NCBI GenBank assembly: GCA_902196205.1
Contig: CABIKM010000001.1
Location: 96,246-160,245, forward strand
DNA: 64,000 bases
Direction of reading: 5' to 3'
Source of the DNA: Candidatus Methylomirabilis lanthanidiphila
Lineage (GTDB): Bacteria > Methylomirabilota > Methylomirabilia > Methylomirabilales > Methylomirabilaceae
The translations under genes and the position numbers were made by a program. Positions 27,574 to 39,359 of the stretch are shown in pieces. The first letter of the stretch is position 1. Each line of letters starts with the position of its first letter. The notes below the pieces were generated by a model. The model saw only the letters and a program-made list of their open reading frames with translations, made no database searches and had not been told where the DNA came from.

Positions 27574-28686
27574 ATGCACATCAAGGTATTGCGGGATGAT
27601 CTGCTCGATGGTGTGGGGCCAATTCAGGCGGTTGTAGAAACCAAACGAAGTCTCCCCATTCTCTCCCATCTCCTTCTTGAAACATCTCCCTCCCATTTGT
27701 CGGTATTTGGCACCGATCTCGATATTGGGGTGCGAAAACGTATACCAGGGGAGGTCGTAAAGGAGGGATCTGTTGCGTTATCCGCCAGAAAGCTGTATGA
27801 AATCGTTCGGGAACTTCCCGCGACATCTGTGGACCTTATCGTGGATGACGAGCTGACGGCGACTATAACATGCGACAACTCCGAATTTAAAATCAAGGGA
27901 TTAGCAAGAAACGACTTCCCGTCAATGCGTGAACCTCAACAGAGCGGGATTGTTCTTGATCGCCGTCTGTTTCGTGACATGATTCGACGGACACTATTTG
28001 CGGTTTCCTCCGATCAGACTCGCTACACTTTAAACGGTATCCTTTTTCGCGTGACGTCCCAGGATGTGAAGATGGTGGCCACTGATGGCCATAGGCTCGC
28101 GATGACCAATCATGAGCTGTCAGGTAAGAGTGAATCATCATCCACCCTTACCCCTGTTGACGCCATCATCCCGCGGAAGGCTGCGGCTGAGACACTCAAG
28201 CTGTTGCGAGAGGAACCTGGTGAGGTGACTATTGAGATATCAGACAATCACCTCCTCCTCCACACTGACGATATCCTGATTGACGCGCGTCTCATTGAGG
28301 GACAGTTTCCTAACTATGAACAGGTTATTCCCGCGCATGCCGCCAAAGAGGTCACAGTCAATCGTGAGGCGTTCATCGCCGGGCTTCGTAGAACCTCCAC
28401 CATCCTTGGCGAGCGCGCGGTTCCCACTACCATGAAGCTTACACCCGGGAAGCTTCTCCTGACGTGTGTGAATCTTGATCTGGGTGAAGCGCGAGAACGG
28501 CTCGATGTCGAATATCAACACGAAGAGATGAGTGTTGGATTTAACGCACGGTATATCCTCGACTTTCTTGGTGCGCTCACCACCGACCAGGCGACAATCC
28601 GCCTGCAAGATCCGCTTAGTCCGGCTTTATTTACCGGCAAGGATGACGCGCGATATACGTGTGTGATTATGCCGATGCGGCTGTAA
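27574..28686 (+). CDS. dnaN: DNA polymerase III beta sliding clamp
   Basis: A 370-residue clamp with three repeated domains, ending in the typical V-I-M-P-M-R-L tail that packs at the clamp surface. The start M-H-I-K-V-L is preceded by GAGGTGAGGAG. First gene of the rightward replichore. Confidence 0.97.
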   Translation: MHIKVLRDDLLDGVGPIQAVVETKRSLPILSHLLLETSPSHLSVFGTDLDIGVRKRIPGEVVKEGSVALSARKLYEIVRELPATSVDLIVDDELTATITCDNSEFKIKGLARNDFPSMREPQQSGIVLDRRLFRDMIRRTLFAVSSDQTRYTLNGILFRVTSQDVKMVATDGHRLAMTNHELSGKSESSSTLTPVDAIIPRKAAAETLKLLREEPGEVTIEISDNHLLLHTDDILIDARLIEGQFPNYEQVIPAHAAKEVTVNREAFIAGLRRTSTILGERAVPTTMKLTPGKLLLTCVNLDLGEARERLDVEYQHEEMSVGFNARYILDFLGALTTDQATIRLQDPLSPALFTGKDDARYTCVIMPMRL

Positions 28687-28756
28687 TGAGTGCCTCATGG
28701 CTAACCACTGCACAGCGGCTACCGACCGCCGACCACCGCCCACTATTCACCAGTAG

Positions 28757-31252
<2,496 letters not shown>

Positions 31253-31266
31253 GCTATAACCACACA

Positions 31267-31299
31267 GGGTATAGGGTTTAGGGTAAAGGGTATAGGGGG
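31267..31299. repeat. Period-7 repeat, GGGTATA/GGGTTTA/GGGTAAA words
   Basis: Four GGGTNNA words in direct tandem at seven-base spacing in the gyrB-gyrA gap. Confidence 0.85.
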
Positions 31300-31353
31300 G
31301 AGCGAGGCCCCAAAAAACCATATCATGCCGACGATGAACTTCTATCGCGTCGA

Positions 31354-31380
31354 GGCCCGGACACCGGGCCGTTTTCGTTT
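31354..31380 (+). terminator. Candidate intrinsic terminator between gyrB and gyrA
   Basis: GGCCCGG-ACA-CCGGGCC, a perfect 7-bp stem with a 3-base loop, followed by GTTTTCGTTT. Short T-tract, so termination may be partial, separating gyrB from gyrA expression. Confidence 0.6.
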
Positions 31381-31400
31381 GTGTAGAACGGAGAGAGCGA

Positions 31401-33926
31401 ATGCCTGATGAGCAGCAGCACATTGGGTTAAATCGGGTGGGCGAGGTGCGACCGACGGACATCCACGAAGAGATGCGCCGGTCCTACATGGACTACGCCA
31501 TGAGTGTCATCATCGGCCGGGCCCTGCCCGATGTGCGGGATGGACTCAAACCCGTCCACCGCAGGGTGCTCTATGCCATGCAGGAGCTTGGACTGACGGC
31601 AGGCAGGCCCTACAAGAAGGCGGCGCGCGTCGTCGGTGAGGTCCTGGGAAAGTACCATCCTCACGGCGATACGGCGGTCTATGACACGATTGTCCGGCTG
31701 GTCCAGGACTTTTCGATGCGATATCCCCTGATCGGCGGCCAGGGCAACTTCGGCTCGGTGGATGGGGACGCGCCGGCGGCGATGCGCTACACCGAGGTGC
31801 GGCTGGCAAAGATCGCCCTGGAGATGCTCCGGGACATCGACAAGGAGACCGTCGACTTCGCGCCCAACTTTGATGAGACGCTTGAGGAGCCGACGCTGTT
31901 GCCGGCGGCGCTGCCGAACCTGCTGGTCAACGGCTCTTCGGGGATCGCTGTCGGGATGGCTACCAACATCCCGCCCCACAACCTTGGCGAGACGGTGGAT
32001 GCCCTGCTGATCCTGCTGGAGGATCCGGACGCGACGTCGGATCGGTTGATGGCCGTGCTGCCGGGTCCGGACTTTCCAACGGGCGCCTATATCTATGGCC
32101 GGACCGGGATTCGGGATGCCTATCTGACAGGCCGGGGCCTGATCCGGATGCGCGCGAAGGCGTTTGTGGAAAAAAGCCGGGGCGCCCGCGAGGCCATCAT
32201 TGTGTCGGAGCTGCCGTATCAGGTGAATAAGGCCAAGCTGATCGAGCGGATTGCCGAACTGATTCGAGACCGGAAGATCGAGGGGATCGCGGACCTTCGG
32301 GATGAGTCGGATCGGGAGGGGATGCGAATGGTGATCGAGCTCAAAAAGGAGCAGCCGGCCCCCCCAGTCATCAACCAGCTCTTTAAGCACACCGCGATGC
32401 AATCCACCTTCGGCGTCATCATGCTTGCCCTCGTCGAGGGCCAACCGAAGGTTTTGGCGCTGAAGGAAGCGCTCCTGCACTTCATCGAACACCGGAAGAC
32501 CATCGTCATCCGGCGGACCCGCTTCGATCTTCGGAAGGCCGAGGAACGCGCCCATATCCTGGAGGGGTATCGGATCGCGCTGGACCACCTGGATGAGGTC
32601 ATCGCCCTGATCCGAAGGTCCCGCTCGGCGGATGACGCCCGCACCGGATTGATGGAGCAGTTCGGCATGAGCCAGCTCCAGGCACAGGCGATCCTGGAGC
32701 TGCGCCTGCAGCGCCTGACCCAGCTTGAGCGGCAAAAGATTCAGGACGAGTACAGCGAGACCATCGCGGCCATCGAACGGTACCGCGCCATACTGGCCAG
32801 CGAGGCCCTGGTGCGCGAGATCATCAAGGAAGAGTTGCTGGCCGTGAAGGAGACCTACGGCGACCCGCGCCGCACGCAGATCCTGGAAGAAACCGCCGAG
32901 ATCGAGCTGGAAGACATGCTGGCCGACGAGGAGATGGTGATCCCCATTACACACGGCGGGTATATCAAGCGGAGCAACCTCAACGTCTATCGGAGCCAGC
33001 GCCGCGGCGGCAAGGGGATGAGCGGGATGGCGACCAAGGAGGAGGACTATGTGGAGCACCTCTTTGTTGCTACGACCCACAGCCACCTCCTCCTCTTTAC
33101 GAATCAGGGGAAGGTGCACTGGCTCAAGGTGCATGAGCTGCCCCAGCTCGGGCACGCGGCGAAGGGGAAAGCCCTTGCGAACTTCTTGCAGCTCGGGACC
33201 GGGGAACAGCTCGCGACTGTCATCCCGATTCGCCAGTTCGAGGTCGATCGCTACCTGCTGATGGCGACCAAGCGCGGGATCATCAAGAAGACCGAGCTGA
33301 ACGCCTACGGCCATCCCCGCGCAGGCGGTATCATCGCCATCACGCTGGATGAGGGGGACGAGTTAATCGCGGTCCGATTGACCAAGGGGGACGATGAGAT
33401 CCTGCTCGGCACCAAGCAGGGAATGGCGATCCGCTTCAAGGAGGATGAGGTGCGGTCGGCTGGGCGCGCGGCCCGCGGCGTCAAGGGGATCTCGCTGGAG
33501 GCAAGCGACGAGGTGGTTGGGACCGAGGTGGTCGCCCAGGGCGCGGCGGTGCTCACCGTGACGGAGCGGGGGTACGGCAAGCGGACCGAGTTGGAGGAGT
33601 ATCGGCTGCAGAGCCGGGGCGGCAAGGGAATCATCAACATTCGGGTGACCGACCGAAACGGCCCCGCGGTCGGGGTCATGCTGGTGCAACCCGGCGATCA
33701 GATCATGATGATCTCTCAAGAGGGGCGGATCACCAGGATGCGGGTAGACGAGATCAGCCTCATCGGGCGAGCGACCCAGGGGGTGCGGCTTCAGGGGCTG
33801 GAGTTGAGCGATCGTGTGGGCGCCGTGACACGACTGGTCAGCGATGACGAGGGCGATGAGGGGGCGGAGGGGCTGCCTGCCCCGCCTGAACCGGAAGAGG
33901 GGGCGGGTCCACTCGACGAGGCTTGA
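31401..33926 (+). CDS. gyrA: DNA gyrase subunit A
   Basis: An 841-residue subunit with catalytic tyrosine in A-A-M-R-Y-T-E-V-R, the quinolone-region motif [10 protein letters not shown] (threonine at the E. coli Ser83 position) and the gyrase-defining GyrA box Q-R-R-G-G-K-G in the C-terminal wrapping domain, so it is gyrase and not topoisomerase IV. The C-terminus is acidic and proline-rich (P-P-E-P-E-E-G). Confidence 0.98.
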   Translation: MPDEQQHIGLNRVGEVRPTDIHEEMRRSYMDYAMSVIIGRALPDVRDGLKPVHRRVLYAMQELGLTAGRPYKKAARVVGEVLGKYHPHGDTAVYDTIVRLVQDFSMRYPLIGGQGNFGSVDGDAPAAMRYTEVRLAKIALEMLRDIDKETVDFAPNFDETLEEPTLLPAALPNLLVNGSSGIAVGMATNIPPHNLGETVDALLILLEDPDATSDRLMAVLPGPDFPTGAYIYGRTGIRDAYLTGRGLIRMRAKAFVEKSRGAREAIIVSELPYQVNKAKLIERIAELIRDRKIEGIADLRDESDREGMRMVIELKKEQPAPPVINQLFKHTAMQSTFGVIMLALVEGQPKVLALKEALLHFIEHRKTIVIRRTRFDLRKAEERAHILEGYRIALDHLDEVIALIRRSRSADDARTGLMEQFGMSQLQAQAILELRLQRLTQLERQKIQDEYSETIAAIERYRAILASEALVREIIKEELLAVKETYGDPRRTQILEETAEIELEDMLADEEMVIPITHGGYIKRSNLNVYRSQRRGGKGMSGMATKEEDYVEHLFVATTHSHLLLFTNQGKVHWLKVHELPQLGHAAKGKALANFLQLGTGEQLATVIPIRQFEVDRYLLMATKRGIIKKTELNAYGHPRAGGIIAITLDEGDELIAVRLTKGDDEILLGTKQGMAIRFKEDEVRSAGRAARGVKGISLEASDEVVGTEVVAQGAAVLTVTERGYGKRTELEEYRLQSRGGKGIINIRVTDRNGPAVGVMLVQPGDQIMMISQEGRITRMRVDEISLIGRATQGVRLQGLELSDRVGAVTRLVSDDEGDEGAEGLPAPPEPEEGAGPLDEA

Positions 33927-34023
33927 GCGATGCCGGATGGCGTGGTATAGTGACGCCTCTGCGCCTATAGCGTCCATGGCGTTGTTGCGTGTCACGCGAT
34001 GACGCTATCACGCGATAGACGCG

Positions 34024-35313
34024 ATGGGAAGGACGTCGGTGCTGGACCTGAGATATGTTCGTGACAATGTCGAACTGGTGCGCGAGCGGCTTGCAGCCAG
34101 GGGCGCTGCGCCCTTTATCCTTGACGAGTTTGTTCAGCTCGATGCTGAGCGACGGACCGTGCTGATCGAGGCGGAAACGCTCAGACAGAGACGCAATGAG
34201 CTGTCGAAGAAGGTTGGCGAGCTCAAGCGACAAGGCGTAAGCGCAAGCGAGATTGTTGCGCAGGTGGCCGCAGACGGACCGCTGCTCGACGGTCTGGAAA
34301 AACAACTCAAGGAGAAGGAGGCGACCCTACGGGAGGCCGCGCTGTTTCTCCCCAACCTGCCGCATCCATCGGTTCCGATCGGGAAATCGGCCGACGACAA
34401 TGTTGAGGTCAGGCGGTGGGGCAGCCCGCGCCAGTTTGACTTCGAGCCGAAATCCCACTGGGAGCTCGGGGAAGCGTTGGGGATCCTGGACTTCGAGCGG
34501 GCGGCCATCATTGCGCAATCGCGCTTTGCCGTCCTGAAGGGGGTTGGGGCCAGGCTTGAGCGCGCGCTGATCGGCTTCATGCTGGACCTGCACGGCAAGG
34601 AGCACGGCTACACAGAAGTTCTCCCGCCGTTGTTGGTGAACGCCGACGCCATGCGGGGGACAGGCCAGCTTCCCAAGTTCAGCGAGGAGCTGTTCAAGAC
34701 CAAGGACGAGGGGCTGTATATGATTCCGACGGCGGAGGTTCCGGTGACCAATCTTCACCGCGAGGAGATCCTGCCGCCCGGAACGCTGCCTCTTTCCTAT
34801 GTCGCCTACACCCCGTGCTTTCGGCGGGAGGCAGGCTCCTACGGTAAAGACACGCGGGGCCTCATGCGGCAGCACCAGTTCAATAAGGTGGAGCTGGTGA
34901 GGTTTGCGGAGCCCGAGCGCTCGTACGACACATTGGAGGAGATGGTCCGGCATGCGGAGGCGGTCTTGCAGCGGCTGGGCCTGCCGTACCGGGTGGTGGC
35001 GCTCTGTACGGCCGATCTGGGGTTTGCGGCCGCCAAGACCTATGACATCGAGCTCTGGATCCCAAGCCAAGGGACCTATCGGGAGGTCTCGTCGCTCAGC
35101 AACTGCGAGGCGTTTCAGGCGAGGCGGGCCAATATTCGTTACCGGCCCGCGGCGAAGGCGGCGCCGCAGTTTGTCCACACGCTGAATGGCTCAGGGGTCG
35201 CGGTGGGACGGACCTGGCTGGCGATCCTGGAGAACTTCCAGGAGGCCGATGGCAGCGTGATCATCCCGGAGGCGCTCCAGCCGTATATGGGCGGTCTGGG
35301 GCGGATCAGTTAA
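34024..35313 (+). CDS. serS: Seryl-tRNA synthetase
   Basis: A 429-residue class II synthetase: N-terminal coiled-coil arm for the tRNA variable loop (about residues 30-110), then P-T-A-E-V-P-V-T-N, F-R-R-E-A-G-S-Y-G (motif 2) and the motif 3 region ending in G-R-T-W-L-A-I-L-E-N. An alternative start is the GTG at 34039 (L-D-L-R-Y-V-R-D-N). The four tRNA-Ser genes follow immediately, so enzyme and all its substrates are encoded together. Confidence 0.97.
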   Translation: MGRTSVLDLRYVRDNVELVRERLAARGAAPFILDEFVQLDAERRTVLIEAETLRQRRNELSKKVGELKRQGVSASEIVAQVAADGPLLDGLEKQLKEKEATLREAALFLPNLPHPSVPIGKSADDNVEVRRWGSPRQFDFEPKSHWELGEALGILDFERAAIIAQSRFAVLKGVGARLERALIGFMLDLHGKEHGYTEVLPPLLVNADAMRGTGQLPKFSEELFKTKDEGLYMIPTAEVPVTNLHREEILPPGTLPLSYVAYTPCFRREAGSYGKDTRGLMRQHQFNKVELVRFAEPERSYDTLEEMVRHAEAVLQRLGLPYRVVALCTADLGFAAAKTYDIELWIPSQGTYREVSSLSNCEAFQARRANIRYRPAAKAAPQFVHTLNGSGVAVGRTWLAILENFQEADGSVIIPEALQPYMGGLGRIS

Positions 35314-35318
35314 AAGAA

Positions 35319-35388
35319 GCTGTCAGCTATCAGCCGACAGCAGCCAGCAAAAGCTAGAAGCTGATCGCTGATCGCTGAATGCTGCTTT
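35319..35388. repeat. Period-7 repeat hairpin (CAGCNNN / GCTGNNN words), serS-tRNA gap
   Basis: Left half carries TCAGC/CAGC words, right half GCTGATC, GCTGATC, GCTGAAT at seven-base spacing; the halves are complementary and can fold into a hairpin. Confidence 0.8.
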
Positions 35389-35392
35389 TTCC

Positions 35393-35478
35393 GGAGGGGT
35401 GGCCGAGTGGTTGAAGGCGGCGGTCTTGAAAACCGTTAGGCGAAAGCCTCGTGGGTTCGAATCCTACCCCCTCCGCCA
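35393..35478 (+). tRNA. tRNA-Ser (anticodon UGA)
   Basis: Acceptor GGAGGGG pairs with CCCCTCC; anticodon loop CTTGAAA gives UGA; a long variable arm and T-loop GGTTCGAATCC are present. CCA is encoded. Confidence 0.96.
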
Positions 35479-35489
35479 CTCAAAAAAAG

Positions 35490-35558
35490 AAGCTGTCAGC
35501 CATTAGCCGACAGCAGTCAGCCAAAGCTGATAGCTGATTGCTGAACGCTGATCGCTGT
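35490..35558. repeat. Period-7 repeat hairpin between tRNA-Ser(UGA) and tRNA-Ser(GCU)
   Basis: Same architecture as at 35319: CAGC words on the left, GCTGATN/GCTGAAC words on the right, seven-base period, complementary arms. Confidence 0.8.
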
Positions 35559-35565
35559 CTTATGC

Positions 35566-35657
35566 GGAGAGGTGACCGAGTGGCCGAAGGTGCTCGCCTG
35601 CTAAGCGAGTCTGTGCCGAAAGGTGCAGCCCGGGTTCGAATCCCGGCCTCTCCGCCA
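35566..35657 (+). tRNA. tRNA-Ser (anticodon GCU)
   Basis: Acceptor GGAGAGG/CCTCTCC, anticodon stem CTCGC/GCGAG with loop CTGCTAA giving GCU, long variable arm, encoded CCA. Reads AGC and AGU. Confidence 0.96.
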
Positions 35658-35663
35658 ACAATA

Positions 35664-35733
35664 CAGCTAATAGCTGTTAGCGGTTAGCAGCCAGCCAAAG
35701 CTGAAAGCTGACGGCTAATCGCTGAATGCTGCT
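35664..35733. repeat. Period-7 repeat hairpin between tRNA-Ser(GCU) and tRNA-Ser(CGA)
   Basis: TAGCTGT/TAGCGGT words followed by GCTGAAA, GCTGACG, GCTAATC, GCTGAAT words at seven-base spacing; inverted arms. Confidence 0.75.
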
Positions 35734-35739
35734 TTTCAC

Positions 35740-35829
35740 GGAGAGGTGCGAGAGTGGTTGAATCGGGCGGTCTCGAAAACCGCTGAGCGGGTAACTGCTC
35801 CGGGGGTTCGAATCCCCCCCTCTCCGCCA
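35740..35829 (+). tRNA. tRNA-Ser (anticodon CGA)
   Basis: Acceptor GGAGAGG/CCTCTCC, anticodon stem GCGGT/ACCGC with loop CTCGAAA giving CGA, long variable arm, encoded CCA. Reads UCG. Confidence 0.96.
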
Positions 35830-35842
35830 CCGCCAACAAACA

Positions 35843-35951
35843 GGTTTCGGGTCAACGCGGGACCCGTAACCGCGAAGCGGTGAGTGGTGCGTGCGAATCG
35901 GCCATCAAAGGGGCGAAAAAGAAAAGCGTGGCGCTGGGAAGGCTAAAACCC
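35843..35951. repeat. 109-bp direct repeat, copy 1 (left of tRNA-Ser(GGA))
   Basis: Identical by eye to 36105-36213 over the full 109 bp. It starts with a GGTTTCGGG heptamer word and ends at CTAAAACCC, a complementary word, so each copy can itself form a stem. No protein signal convinces me. Confidence 0.85.
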
Positions 35952-35986
35952 GAAACACAGAACTCGACACGCGAAACTCTGAATTC

Positions 35987-36076
35987 GGAGAGGTGCAGGA
36001 GCGGCTTAACTGGCACGCCTGGAAAGCGTGTGCGGGGGAAACTTCGCCCCGGGTTCGAATCCCGGCCTCTCCGCCA
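35987..36076 (+). tRNA. tRNA-Ser (anticodon GGA)
   Basis: Acceptor GGAGAGG/CCTCTCC, anticodon stem CACGC/GCGTG with loop CTGGAAA giving GGA, long variable arm, encoded CCA. Reads UCC and UCU and completes the serine set. Confidence 0.96.
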
Positions 36077-36104
36077 ACAAACAGGTTTCGGGTTTCGAGT
36101 CAGG

Positions 36105-36213
36105 GGTTTCGGGTCAACGCGGGACCCGTAACCGCGAAGCGGTGAGTGGTGCGTGCGAATCGGCCATCAAAGGGGCGAAAAAGAAAAGCGTGGCGCTGGG
36201 AAGGCTAAAACCC
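36105..36213. repeat. 109-bp direct repeat, copy 2 (right of tRNA-Ser(GGA))
   Basis: Second copy of the 35843-35951 repeat; preceded by GGGTTTC and GAGTCAG heptamer words and ending 27 bases before the hldD start. The tRNA plus one repeat copy (262-bp unit) looks like a duplication product. Confidence 0.85.
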
Positions 36214-36239
36214 AGAACCCGAAACGCGAAACTCTAAAT

Positions 36240-37196
36240 ATGAAACGTGCTTTGATCACGGGTGGCGCAGGTTTTATCGGGTCGAATCTGGCCCTGGAGC
36301 TGGAGAGCCGATATCCGGACATCCGGGTAACCGTCATCGATGATTTCCGCTCCGGCGAGTTCAGCAATCTGGTCGGATTTCGGGGCGACTTGGTGGCCCA
36401 GGATCTCGCGTCATTCGACCTCCTTGACCGATTTCAGCCGGGTGAATTCCAGGTAATTTTTCACTTGGCTTCAATCACCGATACAACCGTCACCGACGCG
36501 CGGCAGATGATCTGGAGTAACGTGGAAGGCTTTCGGCGGGTAGCGGAGTTTGCGCACCAAAGCAAGACACCCCTGATCTATGCCTCCTCGGCCGCCGTCT
36601 ATGGCGTCTGCCGCTCGGGGCGGATGCGGGAGGATCAGGCTGCCCGCCCCGCCAACGTGTATGGCTTTTCCAAGGTGCTTCTAGAGAACCTGGCCAGGCG
36701 ATTGAATGATGCCCCGGGGGGCTCCAGGATTGTCGGGCTCCGGTACTTCAATGTGTACGGGCAGGGCGAAGCCCACAAGGGGGCTGCAGCCAGCATGATC
36801 TATCAGTTAGCAGAGCAGATTCGCGCGGGCAAGCGGCCGCGGGTCTTCAAGTACGGTGAGCAGGCGCGCGACTTTGTATATGTCAAAGACGTTGTGGAGG
36901 CGACGTTGCTGGCCGCAGGGGCTCGTCGCAGCGGCGTGTATAACGTCGGCTCCGGGCGTTCCACGACGTTTAATGAGGTCATCTTGCTCCTGAACAAGGC
37001 CCTCGAGACCGACCATGATCCCGACTATTTTGACAACCCGTACCCATTCTATCAGCCGCATACCGAGGCCGATGTAAGCCTCGCGCAAGCGGAGTTGGGA
37101 TACGCCCCCAAGTATCCGATCGATCGAGGGATTGCAGAATACGCTCAGCAGTTCATGGTTACCGGCATGGGGCCGGATAATGAGTCAGCAGCATGA
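36240..37196 (+). CDS. hldD: ADP-L-glycero-D-manno-heptose 6-epimerase
   Basis: A 318-residue extended short-chain dehydrogenase that makes the heptose precursor of LPS inner core. NADP loop T-G-G-A-G-F-I-G-S-N at the start; catalytic Y-x-x-x-K in N-V-Y-G-F-S-K; and the RfaD-like H-K-G-A-A-A-S and R-D-F-V-Y-V-K-D-V segments. ATG 36240 is chosen because the longer frame (from 36153) would be translated from the 109-bp repeat. Supports a diderm, LPS-bearing cell. Confidence 0.85.
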   Translation: MKRALITGGAGFIGSNLALELESRYPDIRVTVIDDFRSGEFSNLVGFRGDLVAQDLASFDLLDRFQPGEFQVIFHLASITDTTVTDARQMIWSNVEGFRRVAEFAHQSKTPLIYASSAAVYGVCRSGRMREDQAARPANVYGFSKVLLENLARRLNDAPGGSRIVGLRYFNVYGQGEAHKGAAASMIYQLAEQIRAGKRPRVFKYGEQARDFVYVKDVVEATLLAAGARRSGVYNVGSGRSTTFNEVILLLNKALETDHDPDYFDNPYPFYQPHTEADVSLAQAELGYAPKYPIDRGIAEYAQQFMVTGMGPDNESAA

Positions 37197-37202
37197 ATAG
37201 AC

Positions 37203-37475
37203 TTGGCCGTGCTAGATGGGGAGTTAGCGGTGCCCTGTACCCGCAATCCGCTCTAGCGGGATCGAATCCCCGCCCGAGGTCCGAAGCGTTCGAGCGATGG
37301 CCTGTGATCGGTGTGTTGATGGTCGGGTCCTGCGCAAGGAGAGTTTGTGAACCCCGCCAGATCCGGAAGGAAGCAACGGTAAACAGACACGCTCCTGTGC
37401 CGCGGGGAAGCTCGGCCGGAGCCTCGGTCACCGGTACAGCCCGGCAGCCACGATCGACGGCGGGTGCACGGCCAA
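37203..37475 (+). ncRNA. ffs: Signal recognition particle RNA, long form with Alu domain
   Basis: The apical domain hallmark is present: GCCAGATCCGGAAGGAAGCA at about 37352-37371. The 5' part has GTGCTAGATGGGGAG and GCGGTGCCCTGTACCCGC, the conserved Alu-side start of bacterial long SRP RNAs. Ends pair: TTGGCCGTGC (37203-37212) with GCACGGCCAA (37466-37475). About 273 nt, the 6S/scRNA type seen in Firmicutes, Thermus and others and not the 4.5S type. Upstream of dnaX, as in Bacillus. Confidence 0.93.
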
Positions 37476-37482
37476 TAAATAC

Positions 37483-37548
37483 AGGGTAGAGGGTTTAGCA
37501 AGACGGTCTCCTTCTGAACTCTATTACCCTAACCCCAAACCCCAGACC
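37483..37548. repeat. Period-7 repeat hairpin, GGGTAGA/GGGTTTA words
   Basis: GGGTAGA-GGGTTTA on the left and the complementary ACCCTAA-CCCCAAA-CCCCAGA words on the right at seven-base spacing, between the SRP RNA and dnaX; may serve as terminator structure of the RNA. Confidence 0.7.
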
Positions 37549-37559
37549 TTGGATCGCAT

Positions 37560-39341
37560 ATGTCATACTTGGTGCTCGCCAGGCGATGGCGACCCCAGAA
37601 CTTCGATGAGGTGGTGGGACAGCGGCCGGTCACCCAGACGCTGAAAAACGCCATCGCGAAAGACCGCGTCGCGCACGCCCTGCTCTTTACAGGCCCGCGC
37701 GGGGTTGGAAAGACGACGACCGCCCGTATCCTCGCGAAGGCGCTGAACTGTGAGCGAGGCCGTACGCCCGATCCCTGCAGCGAGTGCGCAAGTTGCAATG
37801 CGATTGCAGCAGGCCGCTCCGTCGAATGCCTGGAGATCGACGGCGCCTCCAATCGGGGGATCGACGAGGTCCGTGAGCTGCGCGAGATCGTACGATATGC
37901 GCCATCGCGCGATAAGTGCAAGGTCATCATCATTGATGAAGTCCATATGCTGACCGAGCCGGCCTTCAATGCGTTGCTGAAAACGCTCGAAGAGCCGCCG
38001 CCCGGGGTCATCTTCATCCTGGCGACCACGCATGCGCACAAAATCCCGCCCACCATCCTCTCGCGTTGCCAGCGCCACGACTTTCGACGCCTGGGGCAGG
38101 CAGAGATCCTTCCGCGGCTTGAGCAGATCGCTCGCGAGGAAGGGGCTGCCGTGTCGGACGGCGCCATGAAGGCGATTGCCCGCGCCGCAGAGGGCAGCCT
38201 CAGAGACGCCCAAAGCCTGCTGGATCAGGCCATCGCCTATAGCGGCGACGCGGTGAGCGAGGAGGACGTCGCGGTCGTGCTGGGGCTGGTGGAAGGCGAG
38301 CTGTTGGCGCAGACGACCCAGGCAATCATCGAGCGTGACAGCAGCCGCGCCCTGGCGGTCGTTGAGTCGCTCAGCGCGCGCGGGGACGATCTGCAGCGAT
38401 TCTGCCAGGAGTTGCTCGCCCACCTGCGCGATGTGATGGTCTCGAAAGTGAGTAAGGACCCCACCCCACTGCTCCAGTTGAGCCGCGTGCCGCCGGAAAC
38501 GGTTCGCTCGCAGGCCGAGGCGATGACGCTCGCCGATCTCGAGACGATCTTTCAGGTCCTCAGCCGGGCAGAGTTCGAGATGCGGCGCGCGCCGCATCCG
38601 CGGTTTGTTCTGGAGATGGCGCTGGTCGAGGCGACAGAGGCTCGGTCGTTACAAACCCTTGAGACGCTTCTGGCGCGTCTGTCCTCCCTGGAGACGAAGT
38701 TGCTGGCCGGGCGGAGCGTTGGTCCGGAGCCCTCGGCGCTCCCCCTATTCACGCCTACCCCTGCGGCGCCATCCTCCACCCCCAGACCCCTGATCGAAGC
38801 GCCGCCGCCCCCTCCAGTCGATCGCGCCACGGGTCCGCAGGAAGGCTGGGGCCGCATCACGCGGCTGCTGGAACGGCAGAAGAGATCGCTCGCCGCGTTG
38901 CTCGCCGAGCCGAAGGACGTCACGCTCGAGGGCGACCGGCTCATTGTCACGCTGCAAAACGGGACCGCCTTTGCGCGATCAACGTTGGATAATCCTGAAC
39001 ACCGACGCCTCGTGGCTGAAGCCGCGGCCGAAGCCTTTGCGCGGCCCTTGAAGGTCGAGTATCGATTCCAGGGCGCGAGCTCTGCGCCCGCAGGGAGCGG
39101 CATGGTCGGACTCACCGCAGACGGTTCGACGCAACTGACCTCGAGTCAGGGCGGGCCGCGTCAGCCGACGCGTTCCGGCGGGGCTCCCCGCGAGCCGCGC
39201 GACCCGCAGCCGAGAGCTGTCCCGGAGTCGCGGATGGCGCCGTCTGATCAGGAGGCGCTGCGACGTCATCCGATGGTACGCCGAGCCGTGGAGTTGTTTG
39301 ACGGCCAAGTCGTTCGAGTCAGGGCGAAACAGCCCAAATAG
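37560..39341 (+). CDS. dnaX: DNA polymerase III tau/gamma subunits
   Basis: A 593-residue clamp-loader ATPase: Walker A G-P-R-G-V-G-K-T-T at 45-53, zinc ligands C64, C73, C76, C79, Walker B I-I-D-E-V-H-M-L, sensor L-S-R-C-Q. The proline-rich linker and C-terminal tau part (from about 390) are present. Followed closely by ybaB and recR, the conserved dnaX-ybaB-recR trio. Confidence 0.97.
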   Translation: MSYLVLARRWRPQNFDEVVGQRPVTQTLKNAIAKDRVAHALLFTGPRGVGKTTTARILAKALNCERGRTPDPCSECASCNAIAAGRSVECLEIDGASNRGIDEVRELREIVRYAPSRDKCKVIIIDEVHMLTEPAFNALLKTLEEPPPGVIFILATTHAHKIPPTILSRCQRHDFRRLGQAEILPRLEQIAREEGAAVSDGAMKAIARAAEGSLRDAQSLLDQAIAYSGDAVSEEDVAVVLGLVEGELLAQTTQAIIERDSSRALAVVESLSARGDDLQRFCQELLAHLRDVMVSKVSKDPTPLLQLSRVPPETVRSQAEAMTLADLETIFQVLSRAEFEMRRAPHPRFVLEMALVEATEARSLQTLETLLARLSSLETKLLAGRSVGPEPSALPLFTPTPAAPSSTPRPLIEAPPPPPVDRATGPQEGWGRITRLLERQKRSLAALLAEPKDVTLEGDRLIVTLQNGTAFARSTLDNPEHRRLVAEAAAEAFARPLKVEYRFQGASSAPAGSGMVGLTADGSTQLTSSQGGPRQPTRSGGAPREPRDPQPRAVPESRMAPSDQEALRRHPMVRRAVELFDGQVVRVRAKQPK

Positions 39342-39359
39342 GGCCGATAGGAGAAAGAG

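Noticed and set aside
31428..33314. 628-codon open frame antisense to gyrA
   Set aside because: A shadow frame of a GC-rich gene; gyrA motifs are all on the plus strand.
35838..36238. CRISPR-like array around the tRNA-Ser genes
   Set aside because: Only two long identical units and tRNA genes as spacers; no regular repeat-spacer pattern and no cas genes.
36153..36239. N-terminal extension of HldD
   Set aside because: These codons lie in the 109-bp repeat and are absent from the enzyme family; the NAD loop begins right after ATG 36240.
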